Assembly: GCA_947170465.1 (NCBI GenBank)
Contig: CAMVTS010000010.1
Location: 1-50,098 of the forward strand
Origin: an uncultured Clostridia bacterium
Lineage (GTDB): Bacteria > Bacillota > Clostridia > Oscillospirales > Acutalibacteraceae
Length of the DNA: 50,098 nt
Direction of reading: 5' to 3'
Positions 1-12,600 of this stretch are shown piece after piece. The position numbers were made by a program, and so were the translations under genes. Numbering within the stretch: the first letter of the stretch is position 1; the number at the start of each line of letters is the position of its first letter. Below the pieces are notes generated by a model. The model worked only from the letters and a program-made list of their open reading frames with translations, was not told where the DNA came from and did no database searches.

Positions 1-13
1 TATACCTCTATCA

Positions 14-53
14 TGCACGAAGTGCAATTCATGCTGCTTTGCAGCATGAATTG
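14..53. repeat. Tandem palindromes (REP-like element)
   Basis: Two adjacent inverted repeats. The first is TGCAC-GAA-GTGCA (14-26). The second is a 13-bp perfect stem, CAATTCATGCTGC at 25-37 and its complement at 41-53, with a TTT loop. On the plus strand a run of T follows (55-60), so it could terminate transcription coming from the left. On the minus strand, the direction of the ATPase genes, there is no T-run. An AGAGG on the minus strand (5-9) could be the ribosome site of the next gene, outside the window. Other copies cannot be seen here, so repeat status is inferred from form only. Confidence 0.5.
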
Positions 54-65
54 ATTTTTTCAAAA

Positions 66-1442
66 TCATGCTTCACCGGGATAATACTTGTCGAGCATTT
101 CGTCCTTGATTCGTTTCAGCTCGGAGCGCGGCAGAATCGCCAGCAGCTTCCAGCCGATGTCGAGGGTTTCCTCAATGGAGCGGTTCGCGTCGTAGCCCTG
201 GGAGACGTATTCTCTCTCAAACGCTTCGGCAAATTCCGCGTATTTCTTATCCATCTCGGTCAGCGCCGCTTCACCGAGAATGACCATCAGCTCGCGCGCG
301 TCCTTACCTCTCGCGTAGGCGGCAAAGAGCTGGTTCATGGTCGCGGCATGGTCCTCACGGGTTCTGCCCGGTCCGATACCCTTGTCCTTGAGCCGGGACA
401 GGGAGGGCAGCACGTCAATCGGCGGCGTCACACCCTTGCGGTACAGCTCACGGGAAAGAATAATCTGTCCCTCGGTGATGTAGCCGGTCAGGTCGGGGAT
501 GGGGTGGGTTTTATCGTCCTCAGGCATGGTGAGAATCGGAATCAGCGTGATGGAGCCGTCCTTGCCTCTCAGTCTGCCTGCTCTTTCGTACAGGGTCGCG
601 AGGTCGGTGTACATGTAGCCGGGATAGCCGCGTCTGCCGGGGACTTCCTTTCTCGCGGCGGAAACCTCACGCAGCGCGTCGGCGTAGTTGGTGATGTCGG
701 TCATGATAACCAGCACGTGCATACCCAAATCAAAGGCGAGGTATTCCGCGGCGGTCAGCGCCATCTTCGGGGTGGCGATACGCTCAATCGCCGGGTCGTT
801 CGCGAGGTTGACGAACATGACGGTACGGTCAATCGCGCCGGTCTCCTTGAAGGACTGGATGAAGTAATCCGACTCCTCAAAGGTGATACCCATCGCGGCA
901 AAGACAACGGCGAACTGCTCGTTTTTACCTCTTACCGCCGCCTGACGGGCAATCTGCGCGGCAAGCTGGGCATGAGGCAGACCGGAAGCAGAGAAAATCG
1001 GCAGCTTCTGACCTCTTACCAGCGTGTTCAGACCGTCAATCGCGGAGATGCCGGTCTGGATAAATTCCTGGGGATAGTTTCTGGCGGCAGGGTTCATGGG
1101 GGTGCCGTTGACGTCCATGCGCTTTTCGGGAATCAGCGCCGGACCGTCGTCAATCGGGTTGCCCAGACCGTCAAAAACGCGGGAGAGCATGTCGGGAGAG
1201 ACGGCGAGCTCCATGGAACGGCCGAGAAATCTGACCTTGGAGCCGGCGAGGTTGATGCCGGCGGCGGATTCAAAGAGCTGAACCAGCGCGTTGCTGCCGT
1301 CTACCTCCAGCACCTTGCAGCGGCGCGTTTCACCGTTTGGCAGCTCAATTTCGCCCAGCTCGTCATACTTGACGTCCTCCACGTCGCTGATCATCATCAG
1401 AGGTCCCGCGACCTCTCGAATGGTACGGTATTCCTTTGGCAT
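66..1442 (-). CDS. ntpB: V-type ATPase subunit B
   Basis: This is the 458-aa non-catalytic nucleotide-binding subunit of the V1 head, which alternates with subunit A in the hexamer. It begins [16 protein letters not shown], the usual beta-barrel start of bacterial and archaeal V/A-type B subunits. It keeps the family block [18 protein letters not shown] where A subunits have a P-loop, so the classical Walker A is absent as expected. Length is normal and the gene looks complete. Its ATG overlaps the stop of ntpA by one base (ATGA-type), indicating translational coupling. Subunit D, which normally follows, would lie beyond position 1. Function is firm from family membership. Confidence 0.97.
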   Translation of the reverse strand: MPKEYRTIREVAGPLMMISDVEDVKYDELGEIELPNGETRRCKVLEVDGSNALVQLFESAAGINLAGSKVRFLGRSMELAVSPDMLSRVFDGLGNPIDDGPALIPEKRMDVNGTPMNPAARNYPQEFIQTGISAIDGLNTLVRGQKLPIFSASGLPHAQLAAQIARQAAVRGKNEQFAVVFAAMGITFEESDYFIQSFKETGAIDRTVMFVNLANDPAIERIATPKMALTAAEYLAFDLGMHVLVIMTDITNYADALREVSAARKEVPGRRGYPGYMYTDLATLYERAGRLRGKDGSITLIPILTMPEDDKTHPIPDLTGYITEGQIILSRELYRKGVTPPIDVLPSLSRLKDKGIGPGRTREDHAATMNQLFAAYARGKDARELMVILGEAALTEMDKKYAEFAEAFEREYVSQGYDANRSIEETLDIGWKLLAILPRSELKRIKDEMLDKYYPGEA

Positions 1443-3217
1443 CAGTCATCACTCCTTTTCAGCACATCGGCAATCTCAGCGTCAAGCTGTGCCTCAATGG
1501 ATTCAAATTCCGCCTGCACCTTGTCCTCCGGCTCGTACTTGAATCTGCCGATACGCTCGCGCACGGGCAGTCCGACGAGCAGCTCGATGTTCGCGCCATT
1601 CTGCAGGGCTTCCCTTGCCTTGTCGTAGAAGCTGAGAATCGCGCGCATCATCAATACCTGCTTGGGCAGCGAGGTGTAGGTGTCGGTCGGGTCAAAGGCG
1701 TTCTGGTGCAGGTAGTCCTCACGGATGGAGCGCGCGGATTCGAGCTTCAGGCGGTCGGGCGCGGAGAGCGCGTCCATACCGACGAGGTTGACGATTTCCT
1801 GCAGCTCGCTTTCGTCCTGCAGCAGCGCCATCAGTCTGCCGCGCAGCTCCATGAAGTCGGGAGCAGCGTTCTCGGCGAACCATTTTGAAAGCTGGTCGGT
1901 GTAGAGGGAATAGGAGGTCAGCCAGTTAATCGCCGGGAAGTGGCGCTTGTAGGCGAGGTTGGCGTCCAGTCCCCAGAATACCTTGACGATACGCAGGGTC
2001 GCCTGCGATACCGGCTCGGAGATATCGCCGCCCGGAGGGGATACCGCGCCGATAACCGACAGCGCGCCCTCGGTGTCCTCGGTGCCGTTGACAAGCACGC
2101 GTCCGGCTCTCTCGTAGAACTGCGCCAGACGGCTGCCCAGGTAAGCCGGATAGCCTTCCTCACCGGGCATTTCCTCCAGACGGCCGGACATTTCGCGCAG
2201 CGCCTCCGCCCAGCGGGAGGTGGAGTCCGCCATCAGCGCGACGGTGTAGCCCATGTCGCGGAAGTATTCTGCAATGGTGATACCGGTGTAAATCGAAGCC
2301 TCACGCGCCGCAACGGGCATATCGGAGGTGTTGGCAATCAGAACGGTTCTCTCCATCAGGGAGTTGCCGGTACGGGGGTCCTTCAGCTCCGGGAACTCGT
2401 TGAGTACGTCAGTCATCTCGTTGCCGCGCTCGCCGCAGCCGATGTAGACGATGATGTCCGCTGCCGCCCATTTTGCCAGCTGGTGCTGCACGACGGTCTT
2501 GCCGGAGCCGAACGGTCCCGGAACCGCCGCAACGCCGCCCTTGGCAAGCGGAAAGAGCGTGTCAATCGGGCGCTGACCGGTGGTGAGCAGAATATCGGGA
2601 GAGAGTTTTTTCTTGTACGGTCTGCCGACGCGGACAGGCCACTTGGTCGTCATGGTGAGGTTTTTCTCGCCGTTTTCGGTTTTGAGCACGGCAACCGTCT
2701 CGTCAAGGGTGAAGTCGCCCTCGGTAATTTGTGTCAGGGTGCCTTCCGTTTTGTTGGGCACCAGAATCTTGTGCAGCACCGCGTTTGTCTCCTGCACGGT
2801 GCCGAGAATATCGCCGGCTTTCAGCTTGTCGCCAACCTTGGCGGCCGGCGTAAAATGCCATTTCTTCTTGTGGTCGAGAGACGGCACGTCGATACCTCTT
2901 TTAAGGTTGGTGCCGGCGACCTTCATGATTTCGTCCAGCGGGCGCTGAATACCGTCGTAGATAGCGCCAATCAGACCGGGACCGAGCTCAACGGAGAGCG
3001 GTGAGCCGGTGGACTCCACCTCTTCGCCGGGACCGAGACCGGAGGTCTCCTCATAGACCTGAATCGAGGCTCTGTCGCCGTGCATTTCGATAATTTCGCC
3101 AATCAGACGCTGGCTGCTGACGCGCACAACGTCAAACATATTGGCGTCGCGCATACCCTCGGCGATAACCAGAGGACCCGCGACCTTTGTGATAATTCCT
3201 TTTTTCAATGGATACAC
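1442..3217 (-). CDS. ntpA: V-type ATPase catalytic subunit A
   Basis: This is the 591-aa catalytic subunit of V1, which hydrolyses or makes ATP. The Walker A motif GPFGSGKT is at residues 234-241. The stretch at about 110-190 is the extra non-homologous region that distinguishes V/A-type A subunits from F-type beta subunits. The conserved block [15 protein letters not shown] and the Walker B region around [17 protein letters not shown] are intact. It starts one base after the ntpG stop and overlaps ntpB by one base, so it is deep in a tightly packed operon. Length is normal and nothing is missing. Confidence 0.97.
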   Translation of the reverse strand: MYPLKKGIITKVAGPLVIAEGMRDANMFDVVRVSSQRLIGEIIEMHGDRASIQVYEETSGLGPGEEVESTGSPLSVELGPGLIGAIYDGIQRPLDEIMKVAGTNLKRGIDVPSLDHKKKWHFTPAAKVGDKLKAGDILGTVQETNAVLHKILVPNKTEGTLTQITEGDFTLDETVAVLKTENGEKNLTMTTKWPVRVGRPYKKKLSPDILLTTGQRPIDTLFPLAKGGVAAVPGPFGSGKTVVQHQLAKWAAADIIVYIGCGERGNEMTDVLNEFPELKDPRTGNSLMERTVLIANTSDMPVAAREASIYTGITIAEYFRDMGYTVALMADSTSRWAEALREMSGRLEEMPGEEGYPAYLGSRLAQFYERAGRVLVNGTEDTEGALSVIGAVSPPGGDISEPVSQATLRIVKVFWGLDANLAYKRHFPAINWLTSYSLYTDQLSKWFAENAAPDFMELRGRLMALLQDESELQEIVNLVGMDALSAPDRLKLESARSIREDYLHQNAFDPTDTYTSLPKQVLMMRAILSFYDKAREALQNGANIELLVGLPVRERIGRFKYEPEDKVQAEFESIEAQLDAEIADVLKRSDD

Positions 3218-3218
3218 C

Positions 3219-3542
3219 TCAATCGTTGAAGATAATATCGGAGCCTACCGCCTTTTCCACGAAGGAGGAAAGGCGTTTTCTGCCTGTCTGCATGCTGCCG
3301 CGCACGCCCGGAAGGGGAATCAGCGCCGGCGTCAGGCGCCCGGCATAGCGCAGACGTTCCTTTTCCACCGAGTTGTAGACCTCCTCGGTGAGGTATATAA
3401 TCGCGTAATTGTCGCTGTCCGCGATGTTGCGCAAAAGACGCGCTGCCTGTTCCGTATCGTCGCAGGGATAGATGTCAAGTCCGACCGCCGAGAAGCCCTT
3501 GACGGTCTCGGCGTCGCCAATCACGGCAATATGCTTAGCCAT
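3219..3542 (-). CDS. ntpG: V-type ATPase subunit F
   Basis: A 107-aa subunit of the V1 central stalk (subunit F, called NtpG in Enterococcus). The longer open frame to 3821 is not used. The real start is the ATG at 3542, giving [20 protein letters not shown], the typical start of this Rossmann-like subunit. That ATG overlaps the end of ntpC by 8 bases (ATGGCTAA), a common coupling arrangement. The Cys-poor alternating fold and the block [14 protein letters not shown] fit the family. It lies between C and A, as in the E. hirae operon. Confidence 0.93.
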   Translation of the reverse strand: MAKHIAVIGDAETVKGFSAVGLDIYPCDDTEQAARLLRNIADSDNYAIIYLTEEVYNSVEKERLRYAGRLTPALIPLPGVRGSMQTGRKRLSSFVEKAVGSDIIFND

Positions 3543-4506
3543 AAATCTCACGCAGCCTTTCCCTGATAGTGTCGGTGCCGCTGTGGGTGCGGATACCGCT
3601 TTCGATAATGTGAATGACTTTTTTCTCGGTTTCGCTGCCGAGGTAGTAGCCCAGCAGCGGCTCGGCGCCTTCGCTGACACGCTTGCAGCATTCCCTTGTG
3701 AGCAGGTTGAGCCTGTCGTCCGTAAAGCGCTCAAACGCGGAGGGAGATTCACGGTAGGCTTCAATCGCCTCGCTGCAGCGGTACTCGCTTCTCTTGGCGA
3801 GGTAGTCGAGCAGCGAATCAAAGCCCTTCATGGCAGCGGCAATCACCGCGTCCTTGTCAAAGCCCTCCATACGCACCAGCGCGCGTTTGAGGTACTCGCG
3901 GTTCGCGCCGGTTCTCGCGGAACGAATCGCCGTTTTGATATTGGCGTAAAAAACAGTATGCTTAAAATAGTCGCCGAGGAACCGGGAGCGTCCGCTCTCG
4001 CACAGCCGCAGGATTTCCTGCATGACCGCCTTGTCAACGTAAGCGTCCGCCAGCCTCGCGTCGCCGGTGTGGGCAAGGGCTTCATAAGCCTTGTCCGCCG
4101 GACGCTGCATCCAGTCGGGGAGCAGACTCATGCGGCGGTTTTCGACCGTCTTGACCATCACAGGCACCTCCACGGTGCAGGGTGTGACGGTCAGGCTGTC
4201 GTAAGCCCTGTTCGCCATCGTGCCCTTGAGAATCACCTTGAAGTTGTGCACGTCGTTCAGAATGAGAAACGGCGTGAACACTGAGAAATCCGGCGCGGTT
4301 TCACGCAGGTATTTCCACAGCGATTCCGTGCGGCTTGTCAGCAGCTCACCGACGGTGCTGCCCTCGCCGAAGCCCTTGTCACGGAGGGTGGCGCACAGCT
4401 CGTCCGTCGTTTTGCAGGCGAGCAGCTGTTCAATGTCGGTGTGACTGAGCAGGTGCTTTTCTCTGGCGCGGACGGAGCCGATGGAATATTCGTATGATAC
4501 AGCCAT
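3535..4506 (-). CDS. ntpC: V-type ATPase subunit C (d/AC39)
   Basis: A 323-aa protein of the V-ATPase C/d (AC39) family, which caps the membrane c ring and couples it to the central stalk. It is helical, begins MAVSYEYSIGSVRAREKHLL, and contains the family segment FLILNDVHNFKVILKG. Length is close to the usual 330-350 aa. It starts 9 bases after the end of ntpE and overlaps ntpG by 8 bases. No anomaly seen. The assignment rests on sequence pattern and on its exact place in the operon. Confidence 0.9.
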   Translation of the reverse strand: MAVSYEYSIGSVRAREKHLLSHTDIEQLLACKTTDELCATLRDKGFGEGSTVGELLTSRTESLWKYLRETAPDFSVFTPFLILNDVHNFKVILKGTMANRAYDSLTVTPCTVEVPVMVKTVENRRMSLLPDWMQRPADKAYEALAHTGDARLADAYVDKAVMQEILRLCESGRSRFLGDYFKHTVFYANIKTAIRSARTGANREYLKRALVRMEGFDKDAVIAAAMKGFDSLLDYLAKRSEYRCSEAIEAYRESPSAFERFTDDRLNLLTRECCKRVSEGAEPLLGYYLGSETEKKVIHIIESGIRTHSGTDTIRERLREIYG

Positions 4507-4515
4507 GGCGCCTCC

Positions 4516-5097
4516 TTACTGCCTGAACAGCTCGCGATTGATGAAATCCTCGATTTCGTCGCGGCGGGCGTTAATCAAAGCCCGGAAGTCCATGTTTTCT
4601 TCAATATCGCCGTTTTTCAGGATAAAGCCGCCGGTGATGTCAGCCGATGCGTCGGAGACGGTTGCCTCCAGACCTGCCGCGCGTACCTTGTCGGTAAAGT
4701 CAGCCGGCAGACGGTTCAAATCCTTTTGATTCAGCGAGAGAACGCCGCTTTTGCCCCTGAGCTGGGCGGCGAGCCTGTACAGCGCGTCAAAATACGCGCT
4801 GTCGTCAAGATTGGTCAGATAGTCCAGCAGCATGGCGACGGTTTTATCAATCTCGCTTCTGCGCTGCCGGAGCAAAGCACTGCGGACAGCGAGGTCACTG
4901 CGGCTCTTGGAAGCCGCTTTGGACTGCGCGCATTTCTGCGCCGCCTTGTCGGCAATCGCCTTGGCGCGGCGCTGCGCCTCCTGTTCCGCTTCGGCGAGCA
5001 CCGCGGCGTTTGCCCTGTCCGCTTCCGCTTTGATAGCGGCGACAGCCGCGTCGCCGTCCGCGTTAATGCGGTTAATAATGGTTTCTCCGCCGTTCAT
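4516..5097 (-). CDS. ntpE: V-type ATPase subunit E (peripheral stalk)
   Basis: A 193-aa peripheral-stalk subunit. The N-terminal half is an Ala/Glu/Lys/Arg-rich coiled coil (about residues 5-95), which pairs with the H/G subunit. The C-terminal half is a globular head that contacts the A/B hexamer. A GTG three codons upstream (5106) is possible, but it sits inside the GAGGTG ribosome site. The ATG at 5097 is 8 bases downstream of GAGG and is preferred. It lies between ntpK and ntpC as in other V-ATPase operons. Coiled-coil proteins are weak on sequence alone, so context carries part of the call. Confidence 0.88.
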   Translation of the reverse strand: MNGGETIINRINADGDAAVAAIKAEADRANAAVLAEAEQEAQRRAKAIADKAAQKCAQSKAASKSRSDLAVRSALLRQRRSEIDKTVAMLLDYLTNLDDSAYFDALYRLAAQLRGKSGVLSLNQKDLNRLPADFTDKVRAAGLEATVSDASADITGGFILKNGDIEENMDFRALINARRDEIEDFINRELFRQ

Positions 5098-5133
5098 GTG
5101 TTTCACCTCGTTTTTGTGTACTTCGAAAGCCTG

Positions 5134-7592
<2,459 letters not shown>

Positions 7593-7613
7593 TTAGCATC
7601 ACCACACTTTTTG

Positions 7614-7934
7614 TTAGCTTGTCGCGCCCAACAGGGCGTCTGCCGCGCCTTGAATCACGCGGCGGCGGTTCTTTTCGGCGCTTGCCGAAATTGCCGCGCA
7701 TTGCTCCGTGGCGCTTTTCTCTGCGGCGGAAAGCGCCTTGTCCGCCTCCTGACGCGCCTGTTCCAGCGCGTCGTCCGCCTTTTGCTGTGCTTCGCGTTCA
7801 CGCTGCGCAATCAGCGCGGCGGCTTCCTTTTTTGCCTTGACAGCGCTTTCCTGCGCGCCGGATTTTGCCTGTGCTTCACGTTCGCGGCATTGTTCCTCAG
7901 CCTCGCGGATGGCGTCAAGTATATCCTTAGCCAT
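7614..7934 (-). CDS. ntpF: V-type ATPase subunit H/G
   Basis: A 106-aa, almost wholly coiled-coil protein rich in Ala, Glu, Gln, Lys and Arg. It is the partner of subunit E in the peripheral stalk (NtpF in E. hirae, subunit H or G elsewhere). It begins MAKDILDAIREAEEQC after a strong AAAGGAGAG ribosome site. It is the first gene of the operon and has a promoter about 80 bases upstream. Sequence similarity of such proteins is low, so the call leans on position and composition. Confidence 0.85.
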   Translation of the reverse strand: MAKDILDAIREAEEQCREREAQAKSGAQESAVKAKKEAAALIAQREREAQQKADDALEQARQEADKALSAAEKSATEQCAAISASAEKNRRRVIQGAADALLGATS

Positions 7935-8014
7935 ATACTCTCCTTTCTTTCATCTGAAAAATGAGCTGCTTATGGGCGCAATGACGTGCCTGCCAGCTGC
8001 ATATTAACATTTCT

Positions 8015-8043
8015 ACTATACCATAATCTTGCGGAAAAATCAA
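8015..8043 (-). promoter_or_regulatory. SigA-type promoter of the V-ATPase operon
   Basis: Read on the minus strand: TTGATT (8038-8043), a 17-base spacer, then TATAGT (8015-8020) preceded by TGG, an extended -10. Transcription would start near 8008, about 75 bases before the first ATPase gene. Only sequence pattern supports it. Confidence 0.65.
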
Positions 8044-8162
8044 CCAAATCATTCATCTTCTGCCGGTCAGATAGGGGAATCTGAATATTTTTCAGACGAT
8101 TCCGTCAACCTGCCGGAAAACTGTGCAGATTTCAAAATTTGTCTGTTCGACAGCTTTCACCA

Positions 8163-8191
8163 TTGACACGGTGTAAAAACCCCATTATAAT
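8163..8191 (+). promoter_or_regulatory. Consensus SigA promoter upstream of ybaK
   Basis: TTGACA (8163-8168), 17-base spacer, TATAAT (8186-8191): a perfect consensus. Transcription from about 8198 would read through the inverted-repeat element at 8208-8366 before reaching ybaK. The 450-base gap 7935-8384 therefore holds two divergent promoters and this element. No small gene was found in it. Confidence 0.75.
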
Positions 8192-8207
8192 GTTTATAGC
8201 GACTGTC

Positions 8208-8366
8208 ATACTAATACCTAATAAAAAGTAGCCAATCTTTGCGGTATATTTTCCGCAATACTGCGTTGTCGTCCTTGCAAGGCGCCAGCCTTGCCGCGTC
8301 CTTCGCCTTGTCTTGCGAAAAATATCCTCGCAAAATATAAGTCTACTTTCTATCAGGAATTAGTAT
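8208..8366. mobile_element. MITE-like inverted-repeat element, 159 bp
   Basis: The ends form 24-bp terminal inverted repeats, 8208-8231 (ATACTAATACCTAATAAAAA, then GTAG) and 8343-8366, which match at 21 of 24 positions when one is reversed. The inner sequence also folds back on itself: TTTGCGG...TATTTTCCGCAA on the left is mirrored by TTGCGAAAAATATCCTCGCAAAA on the right, with GCAAGG/CCTTGC near the centre. There is no coding capacity. It lies between the ybaK promoter and its start codon. No target-site duplication longer than two bases is clear. Whether it is repeated in the genome cannot be seen. Confidence 0.6.
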
Positions 8367-8384
8367 CAGAAGGGTGGTGTTACC

Positions 8385-8870
8385 ATGAAAAAAGAAGTCA
8401 AAACCAACGTGATGCGCCTGCTCGAAAAGGAAGGCGTTTCCTATATCGCCCATGAATATCCGCACGGTAAGGAGGCGGTTGACGGCGTGACGGTTGCGTC
8501 GCTGCTGGGACAGAATCCCGACTGTGTGTTCAAAACGCTTGTCACCAAGGGCGCTTCCGGCGAGTACTTCGTCTTTGTTGTGCCGGTGGCAGAGGAGCTC
8601 GACCTCAAAAAATGCGCCCGGGCGGTCGGTGAAAAGAGCGTGGAGATGATTCATGTGAAGGACATCACCAAGGTGACCGGCTATGTGCGCGGCGGCTGTT
8701 CTCCGCTTGGCATGAAAAAGCCGTACCGCACGACCTTTCACATCACCGCCGCAGACCTTCCGAACATCGTTGTCAGCGCCGGAAAAATCGGTTATCAGAT
8801 AGATTTGGCGCCATCGGAGCTGATTCGTCTGAGTCACGCGCAGCTCTGCGATATTGTCAAGTCACAGTAG
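8385..8870 (+). CDS. ybaK: YbaK-type Cys-tRNA(Pro) deacylase
   Basis: A 161-aa protein of the YbaK/ProX editing family. These hydrolyse Cys-tRNA(Pro), which prolyl-tRNA synthetase forms in error, in the cytoplasm. The conserved lysine lies in DCVFKTLVTKG (Lys50). The glycine-rich blocks VRGGCSPLGMKK and the C-terminal SAGKIGYQIDLAPSEL match the family. Length is normal. The start is supported by AGGGTGG 7 bases upstream. It appears monocistronic, with a promoter at 8163-8191 and a 159-bp inverted-repeat element in its leader that could affect expression. Confidence 0.92.
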   Translation: MKKEVKTNVMRLLEKEGVSYIAHEYPHGKEAVDGVTVASLLGQNPDCVFKTLVTKGASGEYFVFVVPVAEELDLKKCARAVGEKSVEMIHVKDITKVTGYVRGGCSPLGMKKPYRTTFHITAADLPNIVVSAGKIGYQIDLAPSELIRLSHAQLCDIVKSQ

Positions 8871-8928
8871 TCACTGACACCTTGGGTTATGACTACCTAT
8901 GTATTCTGTTGCCATTGAGATAAATGTT

Positions 8929-8944
8929 ATGATATTTGAATCAT
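8929..8944. promoter_or_regulatory. Possible TetR operator
   Basis: An imperfect palindrome, ATGAT-ATTTGA-ATCAT, 40 bases before the TetR gene and overlapping a TATGAT that could be a -10 box. TetR repressors often bind such sites before their own gene. The -35 is poor, so this is tentative. Confidence 0.3.
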
Positions 8945-8984
8945 GTTGGATTGTTAATTCAGAAACAGTTCAGGGGGTATTATC

Positions 8985-9596
8985 ATGATCAAATCAACAT
9001 TTTACAACCTTTCCGACGACAAGCGCAACCGGGTTCTGCGGGCGATTATGGAGGAATTTGCCGCCTCTGATTCCGAAAAAATCAGCATCAACCGCATCAT
9101 CAAGCGCGCGAATATCTCGCGGGGCAGCTTTTACCAGTATTTTGATGACAAGGTGGATCTGGTAGAGGTGCTGTTCCGCACGCTGGTGGACATGAACATC
9201 AAGGACGCGTACCGCGCGCTCAGCGAGTCTGACGGTGACATTTTAGCGCTCTACAATACCATTCTTGAAATCATGATCCGTCTTTCAAGGGATGAATTCT
9301 ACAACAGCATTATGCGCAATCTTTGCAGAAGCATGTACAGCAGCGACAGCCTTGTCGCCGAGTATATGCAGACGCGCTTCCGCGGCTTTGACGAGCTCAA
9401 CCAGCTTTCGCATTGTGTCAACCGTTCCAAGCTGCGTTTTTCCTCCGATGAGGAGATGACCGCGCTGCACCAGGTCTTTATTGCGGTGCTGCGTGACTGC
9501 GCAAACCGGCTTTATGTGCTGGACGTCAGCGCTGCTGTTCTGAAGGAAGATTTCAACCGCAAGCTTGAAATCATCAAATACGGCGCGCTTTTATAA
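8985..9596 (+). CDS. TetR-family transcriptional regulator
   Basis: A 203-aa regulator. Residues 1-60 are a TetR N-terminal domain. The helix-turn-helix is at about 33-54, with the usual RGSFYQYFDDKVDLV signature. The C-terminal ligand domain is divergent, so the inducer cannot be named. The start follows CAGGGGG at a good distance. It precedes the RND exporter by 33 bases on the same strand and is very probably its local repressor, responding to a compound that the pump removes. The gap between the two holds a small hairpin (9597-9603 with 9611-9617). Confidence 0.9.
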   Translation: MIKSTFYNLSDDKRNRVLRAIMEEFAASDSEKISINRIIKRANISRGSFYQYFDDKVDLVEVLFRTLVDMNIKDAYRALSESDGDILALYNTILEIMIRLSRDEFYNSIMRNLCRSMYSSDSLVAEYMQTRFRGFDELNQLSHCVNRSKLRFSSDEEMTALHQVFIAVLRDCANRLYVLDVSAAVLKEDFNRKLEIIKYGALL

Positions 9597-9629
9597 TCCG
9601 GGGGTGATGCTCCCGGACGGGGGGAGTAT

Positions 9630-12600
9630 ATGTTATCAAAATTCAGTGTTAAAAAACCAATGACCATCTTTGTCGCGGTGGTGCTTGTCATCGTGCTGGG
9701 CGTGGTGGCGTATCTGCGGATGACGCCGGATTTGCTGCCCAACATGGACTTGCCCTACGCGATGATTATGACTGTCTATGCCGGTCAGACGCCGGAAACG
9801 GTTGAAACTACCGTCACCAAGCCGCTTGAACAAAGTCTTGCCACGGTAGACGGCGTCAAACAAATCACCTCCCAGTCGGCGGAGAATTTCTCCCTGCTGA
9901 TACTGGAATTTGAGGACGGCACCAACATGGACACCGCCACGGTGGACATGCGTTCCTCGCTGGACGCGATTTCCGACGCGTGGGACGACGCGGTCGGCAC
10001 GCCGTATCTCATCAAAATAAACCCGAACATTCTTCCGGTCGCCATGACCGCCGTCAATTATGAGGGCAAAGGGCGGCTGGAAATTTCTGATTTTGTCAGC
10101 GACACGCTCCTTCCCAAGCTGGAGGGTATCGACGGCGTAGCGTCGGTTTCGGACAAGGGCATTCTCACGGAGCAGGAGAATATCGTGCTTTCCCAGTCCA
10201 AAATCGACAAGCTGAACAAAAAAATCAACGCCGCGCTCGACAGCCAGTTTGCCGAGGCGGAGGATAAGCTCAGGCAGGCGAAGGAGGAGCTGGAAAAGAA
10301 TGTCAGTGCCGCCAAGGACGGGGCTTCGACCATCAATTCCACGCTCGACGGCATCAATGCCCAGCAGTCGGCGCTCGGTGAGCAGCTGGCGCAGGCGCAG
10401 ACGCAGGCGGACGACGGCAAGACCAAGCTCCTGTCCGCCAAAATGGAGCTACTTGACCAGAAGGCGGCGCTCAGCCAGACCAAGCAGGTGCTCGAGACGA
10501 CCTACAGCGCGCTGTTGTCGCTCAAAACCGGCTTTGACGATTTGCAGAACAGCCAAAAGGAGCTGGAAGCAAGGCTTTCCGCGCTGAATCAGCTCAACGA
10601 CGCCTATCAGGCGATTGTGCAGAAGCTCGCCGATCCGTCGCTCACCGACGAGGAGCGCGAGCAGCTCAACGCGCAGCTTGCGGAGCTTGACAAGCAGCTC
10701 GAGCCCTACGGAATCCCGAAGGAAGGCTTGCCGGCGGCAATCGCGGCGGCAAACGCCGCGCAGGAGCAGGCGCAGCAAGCCCTTCAGGAGCTTAACGCCC
10801 GGATGAAAAATCTGGGCGTCGAGACAACCTCGCTTGACGACACGCTCAAAAGCATGAGCGACCAGCTTGCGCAGCTCAACGCCGGTATCGCGCAGATTGA
10901 CGCGGCGCTCACCGGTCTAGACGACCAGACGCTGACCGTCAGCCAGGCGCTTTCGACCATCAGCCAGCAGCAGTCAAACGCCGATTTCCAGATGTCCTCG
11001 GCAGTGGCGGCGCTGACCGCCAAGCAGACCGAGGTCACCGCGGCGGCTGCACAGCTTGACGCGGCGCAGAAGGAGCTGGACAACTCCCAAAAGCAGATTG
11101 ACGAGCAGAAAAAAACCGCCAAGGACGCGGCGGATATGTCCGGAGCGGTCACGCTCGACAGCATTTCCGGCATCCTCATGGCGCAGAGCTTTTCCATGCC
11201 GGCAGGCTACGTCACCGACGACAATAACAACCGCTTTATGGTGCGCGTCGGCGATACCATCCGCGACGAAAAGGAGCTCTCCTCGCTGGCGCTCTTTGAT
11301 TCCAAAATCGACGGTATCGGCGTGGTCAGGCTCAGCGACGTCGCCGATGTCTTTGTCTCCGACAACGCGGACGATATTTACGCCAAAATCAACGGCGAGG
11401 ACGGCGTGATTCTCAGCTTTTCCAAGCAGAGCAACATCGCCACCTCCACCGTCTGTGACAATATCAACGCCGCCTTTCGCAGCTTGGAGAAGGAGTACGA
11501 GGGACTTTCCTTCACCAATCTCTACAGCCAGGGCGACTACATCGCCGTCATCATCAACAGCGTCCTGCAAAACCTCCTGATGGGTGCGGCGCTGGCGATT
11601 ATCATTCTGTTTATCTTCCTGCGCGATATCAAGCCTACGCTGATTGTCGCCTGCTCGATTCCGGTCAGCGTTGTTTTCGCCATTGTGCTGATGTATTTCA
11701 GCGGCGTCACGCTGAACATGATTTCACTTTCCGGACTTGCCATCGGCGTCGGTATGCTGGTGGACAACTCCGTTGTCGTCATCGAGAATATCTACCGCCT
11801 GCGCGCGTTGGGCAATTCCGCTGTTTCGGCAGCCGTCAACGGCGCCAAGCAGGTAGCCGGCGCGATTGCGGCTTCCACCCTGACGACGATTTGCGTATTC
11901 TTCCCGATTGTCTTTGTCGAGGGCATCACGCGCCAGCTCTTTGTGGATATGGCGCTCACGATTGCCTATTCGCTGCTCGCGAGTCTGCTGGTGGCGCTCA
12001 CGCTCGTGCCGGCAATGAGCCAGCGCATGCTGCGCAAAATCCGCAATCCCAAAACGTCCGGCGACGGCAAAATCATGCGCTTCTATGACAAGAGCGTGCG
12101 CTTTGTGATTCGCCACAAGGTCGTCTCCATGCTTGTCGTTATCGCGCTGCTGATTGGCAGCGGCTTCGGCGCGCTGCTGCGCGGCTTCAGCTTTATGCCT
12201 GCCATGAGCAGCACCGAGGTGCAGGTGACAGTGACGCTGGACGACAACGCCACCTTTGAGGAGACCGTCGCGGCGGCTGAACAGGTGCGTGAGGCGATGT
12301 CGCAGTATGAAGAATTTGAAACTGTCGGCGTGACCGTCGGCAGCTCCATGAGCCTGATGGGCATGTCTATGGGCGGCGCGAGCGGCGACGCCGGACGGCT
12401 GATGGCCTACGGCGTGCTCAGGGAAAGCGCCGTCAAGCAGGGAGCCGCGCTTTCCAAAAAGCTCGAGGAGGACTTGCAGAACGTACCCGGCGAGGTAGCG
12501 GTCGGCGCCGGCTCCACCAGCTCCATGTCCACCCTGCTCGGCGACGGCACTGTACAGGTCAAGCTGCTGGGCGAGGATTTGGAAACCCTGCAAACAACCG

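Noticed and set aside
3219..3821. A 200-codon version of the subunit F frame.
   Set aside because: The first 93 codons overlap subunit C out of frame and look non-coding. The ATG at 3542 gives the normal subunit F start.
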